From: JAYWIG01 sp043789035
GTDB taxonomy: Bacteria; Pseudomonadota; Gammaproteobacteria; Burkholderiales; Burkholderiaceae_E
Length of the DNA: 6,462 nucleotides
Assembly: GCA_043789035.1 (NCBI GenBank)
Contig: JAYWIG010000328.1
Location: 1-6,462 of the forward strand
Direction: 5' to 3'
This document shows positions 4,004-6,462 of the stretch, piece by piece. Numbering within the stretch: position 1 is the stretch's first letter; every line of letters begins with the position of its first letter. Both the position numbers and the translations under genes were made by a program. The notes below the pieces were generated by a model. The model was not told the origin of the DNA. It saw nothing but the letters and a program-made list of their open reading frames with translations, and ran no database searches.

Positions 4004-6462
4004 TTAGGCTGTAACTGAGTCTGCTGCTTTCTGAAAATCAGGCATTTGGTCGAAATTTAAGTACTTGTAAATTGTGCTGCCATTGGCGTTGAGCACGCCC
4101 ATGTCGGTTAAGTATTCCTCTTTGGTTGGAATGCGACCGAGCTTGGAGCAAATCGCTGCTAACTCCGCAGAACCCAAATATACAAACGTATTCTTTCCTA
4201 AGCGATTCGGGAAGTTACGCGTGCTCGTACTCATCACGGTTGCACCTTCTTTTACCTGTGCTTGGTTGCCCATACACAATGAGCAGCCCGGCATCTCCAT
4301 ACGGGCGCCTGCAGCACCGAAGACACCGTAGTGGCCTTCTTCAGAAAGTTGGGTTGCATCCATCTTGGTAGGTGGTGCCATCCAAAGTTTCACAGGAATA
4401 TCGCGCTTGCCTTCGAGCAGCTTCGATGCGGCACGGAAGTGGCCAATATTAGTCATGCATGAACCGATGAATACTTCATCAATCTTCGCGTTAGCAACAT
4501 CGCTTAAAGTTTTTGCATCATCTGGGTCATTTGGGCAGCAAACGATTGGTTCGGTAATTTCAGCCAAATCGATTTCGATAATGGCAGCATATTCCGCATC
4601 GGCATCGCCTTCAAGCAGGTTAGGAGCTGCCAACCACGCTTCCATCGCTTTAATACGGCGCGCAATTGAACGAGGGTCAGCATAACCTTGTGAAATCATG
4701 GTTTTTAACAAGGTGATGTTGCTAGTTAAATACTCGATCACGGGCGCTTGGTTCAATGCCACGGTGCAACCCGCAGCCGAACGCTCGGCAGAAGCATCCG
4801 CCAATTCAAAGGCTTGCTCGACTTTTAGATCTGGCAATCCTTCGATTTCTAAAATACGGCCGGAGAATAGATTCTTCTTACCTTGCTTAGCTACAGTTAA
4901 GTGGCCAGCTTTGATCGCATACAACGGAATTGCGTGAACCAAGTCGCGCAGGGTAACGCCTGGCTGCATCTTGCCTTTGAAGCGTACTAGAACGCTCTCA
5001 GGCATATCGAGAGGCATAACGCCCGTGGCTGCCGCAAACGCCACCAAGCCAGAGCCCGCTGGGAATGAAATTCCGATAGGGAAGCGGGTATGGCTATCGC
5101 CACCAGTACCAACAGTATCTGGCAGCAACATGCGGTTGAGCCATGAGTGAATAATGCCGTCGCCAGGGCGCAAGCTAATGCCTCCACGGTTGCTCATGAA
5201 GTCCGGCAACTCGTGATGCATCTTCACATCAACTGGTTTTGGGTAGGCGGCTGTGTGGCAGAACGATTGCATCACCAGGTCTGATGAGAAGCCCAAGCAG
5301 GCTAAGTCCTTTAATTCATCACGTGTCATTGGGCCGGTGGTGTCTTGTGAACCAACGGAAGTCATCTTAGGCTCACAGTAAGTGCCGGGACGAACTCCCT
5401 TTTGTTGTCCATTAACTTCAGGCAAGCCACATGCGCGACCAACCATTTTCTGTGCCAAAGTGTAGCCCTTGCCGGTATCGGCTGGGCTTTGTGGCAAACG
5501 GAATAGGGTTGATGGAGGCATACCCAATGCTTCGCGAGCTTTGGCAGTTAAGCCACGGCCAACGATCAATGGTATACGGCCACCGGCACGTACTTCGTCG
5601 AACAGCACATCACTCTTTACGGTGAATTCAGCAATCACTTTGCCGTCTTTCAACGCCTTGCCTTCAAAAGGGCGCAACTCGATGACGTCGCCCATATTCA
5701 TTTGGCTAACGTCGAGTTCGATTGGCAATGCGCCGGCATCTTCCATGGTGTTATAGAAAATCGGTGCAATTTTGTTGCCGAGGCAAACACCACCGAATTT
5801 TTTATTTGGTACAAATGGAATGTTTTGGCCTGTAAACCAAAGCACTGAATTGGTGGCTGACTTACGCGAAGAACCCGTACCAACCACGTCGCCAACATAA
5901 GCCACTAAGTCGGCCTTTGCAGCGAGCTCTTTAATGAACTTGATTGGGCCGCGCTTGCCATCTTCTTCCGGAGTAATGCCGTCGCGAGTATTTTTCAACA
6001 TCGCCAATGCGTGTAACGGAATATCAGGGCGGCTCCAAGCGTCAGGCGCTGGGGAAAGATCGTCAGTGTTGGTTTCGCCAGTAACTTTGAAAACGGTTAG
6101 GGTAAGGCTCTTGGCAACTTCAGGGCGGCTAGTAAACCACTCGGCATCGGCCCAACTCTGCATTACAGCTTTTGCGTTCGCGTTACCTTTTTCTGCTTTC
6201 AGTTGCACGTCATGAAACGCGTCGAACATGAGCAAGGTTTTCTTCAATGATTCGGCAGCGGCTTTGCCAACGACTGCATCATCGAGCATATCGACCAGCG
6301 GCAAAATGTTGTAACCGCCGAGCATAGTGCCTAGCAACTCAGTGGCTTTTTCACGAGAAATTAAAGTGCATTTTTCAGTGCCATGGGCAACCGCTGCTAA
6401 ATAAGATGCTTTTACTTTAGCTGCGTCATCCACACCAGCAGGTACGCGATGCACCAATAAAT
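4004..6462 (-). CDS. acnB: aconitate hydratase B / 2-methylisocitrate dehydratase (partial, N-terminus beyond right edge)
   Basis: AcnB interconverts citrate and isocitrate through cis-aconitate in the TCA cycle, and in many bacteria also hydrates 2-methyl-cis-aconitate in propionate breakdown. It is a cytoplasmic [4Fe-4S] enzyme. About 819 codons are visible. The frame is open to the edge and its first residues (Leu-Leu-Val-His-Arg-Val-Pro) align with about residue 48 of the E. coli protein (865 residues), so roughly 47 residues are missing. The AcnB-specific order is seen: HEAT-like N-terminal domain, then the swivel domain (TGETNTDDLSPAPDAWSRPD, GTGSSRKSATNS), then domains 1-3. The cluster cysteines are in GSCMTN (codon 4457-4459) and in PGCSLCMGNQ (codons 4283-4285 and 4274-4276). 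The segment GLPEVNGQQKGVRPG (about 5391-5436) is some seven residues longer than in E. coli, at a loop that varies between lineages. The reading frame is intact. The gene is convergent with the sulfatase gene and ends 18 nt before a terminator. Confidence 0.98.
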   Translation of the reverse strand, partial: LLVHRVPAGVDDAAKVKASYLAAVAHGTEKCTLISREKATELLGTMLGGYNILPLVDMLDDAVVGKAAAESLKKTLLMFDAFHDVQLKAEKGNANAKAVMQSWADAEWFTSRPEVAKSLTLTVFKVTGETNTDDLSPAPDAWSRPDIPLHALAMLKNTRDGITPEEDGKRGPIKFIKELAAKADLVAYVGDVVGTGSSRKSATNSVLWFTGQNIPFVPNKKFGGVCLGNKIAPIFYNTMEDAGALPIELDVSQMNMGDVIELRPFEGKALKDGKVIAEFTVKSDVLFDEVRAGGRIPLIVGRGLTAKAREALGMPPSTLFRLPQSPADTGKGYTLAQKMVGRACGLPEVNGQQKGVRPGTYCEPKMTSVGSQDTTGPMTRDELKDLACLGFSSDLVMQSFCHTAAYPKPVDVKMHHELPDFMSNRGGISLRPGDGIIHSWLNRMLLPDTVGTGGDSHTRFPIGISFPAGSGLVAFAAATGVMPLDMPESVLVRFKGKMQPGVTLRDLVHAIPLYAIKAGHLTVAKQGKKNLFSGRILEIEGLPDLKVEQAFELADASAERSAAGCTVALNQAPVIEYLTSNITLLKTMISQGYADPRSIARRIKAMEAWLAAPNLLEGDADAEYAAIIEIDLAEITEPIVCCPNDPDDAKTLSDVANAKIDEVFIGSCMTNIGHFRAASKLLEGKRDIPVKLWMAPPTKMDATQLSEEGHYGVFGAAGARMEMPGCSLCMGNQAQVKEGATVMSTSTRNFPNRLGKNTFVYLGSAELAAICSKLGRIPTKEEYLTDMGVLNANGSTIYKYLNFDQMPDFQKAADSVTA

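Noticed and set aside
4074..6215. Several plus-strand open frames of 60-106 codons across the aconitase gene
   Set aside because: All are antisense to a highly conserved acnB frame and have no family features of their own.
6455..6457. TTG as the true start of acnB
   Set aside because: The frame continues open to the window edge and the first residues align with about residue 48 of AcnB, so the real start lies outside the window.
1..6462. Mobile element, CRISPR array, defence or toxin-antitoxin system
   Set aside because: No arrays of repeats, transposase, integrase, nuclease or small paired genes were seen on either strand; all large frames belong to the five genes described.

Overview
The window reads as ordinary chromosomal DNA from a Gram-negative proteobacterium. 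The best guess is a betaproteobacterium of the order Burkholderiales. The reasons are an AcnB-type aconitase, an orphan Bug/TctC periplasmic binding protein (a family greatly expanded in Burkholderiales), a TonB-dependent outer-membrane receptor, and a moderate base composition (roughly half G+C by eye, not counted). The genus cannot be settled from the sequence alone. There are no tRNA or rRNA genes, no CRISPR array, and no insertion sequence, integrase or phage gene.

Layout. Positions 1-278 (minus) hold the start of a TonB-dependent receptor that runs off the left edge. A 149-bp divergent intergenic region (279-427) separates it from a tight plus-strand run of three genes: a CsgG/HfaB-family secreted protein with an extra C-terminal beta-rich domain (428-1600), a Bug/TctC solute-binding protein (1608-2585) and a Cys-type sulfatase without a signal peptide (2595-3923). 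The gaps inside the run are only 7 and 9 bp, so it is very probably one transcript. An 80-bp convergent gap (3924-4003) carries a strong hairpin terminator that is better formed for the minus strand. Positions 4004-6462 (minus) hold acnB, complete at its C-terminus and missing about 47 N-terminal residues beyond the right edge.

How the genes may work together. The sulfatase starts directly at its first catalytic strand, and an in-frame stop lies 9 nt upstream, so it must act in the cytoplasm and its sulfate ester must be imported. The preceding gene encodes a periplasmic solute-binding protein, and a TonB-dependent receptor is divergently encoded next door. An outer-membrane to periplasm to cytoplasm route for a sulfated organic compound is therefore a reasonable inference, but the substrate is unknown and no membrane permease is visible. 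The role of the CsgG-like protein in this run is not evident. acnB is a housekeeping TCA-cycle gene that is convergent with the run and functionally separate from it.

The most interesting part is the three-gene run, in particular the non-lipidated CsgG-like protein with its appended domain and the pairing of an orphan Bug protein with a cytoplasmic sulfatase. I see no sign of a wholly new type of system.
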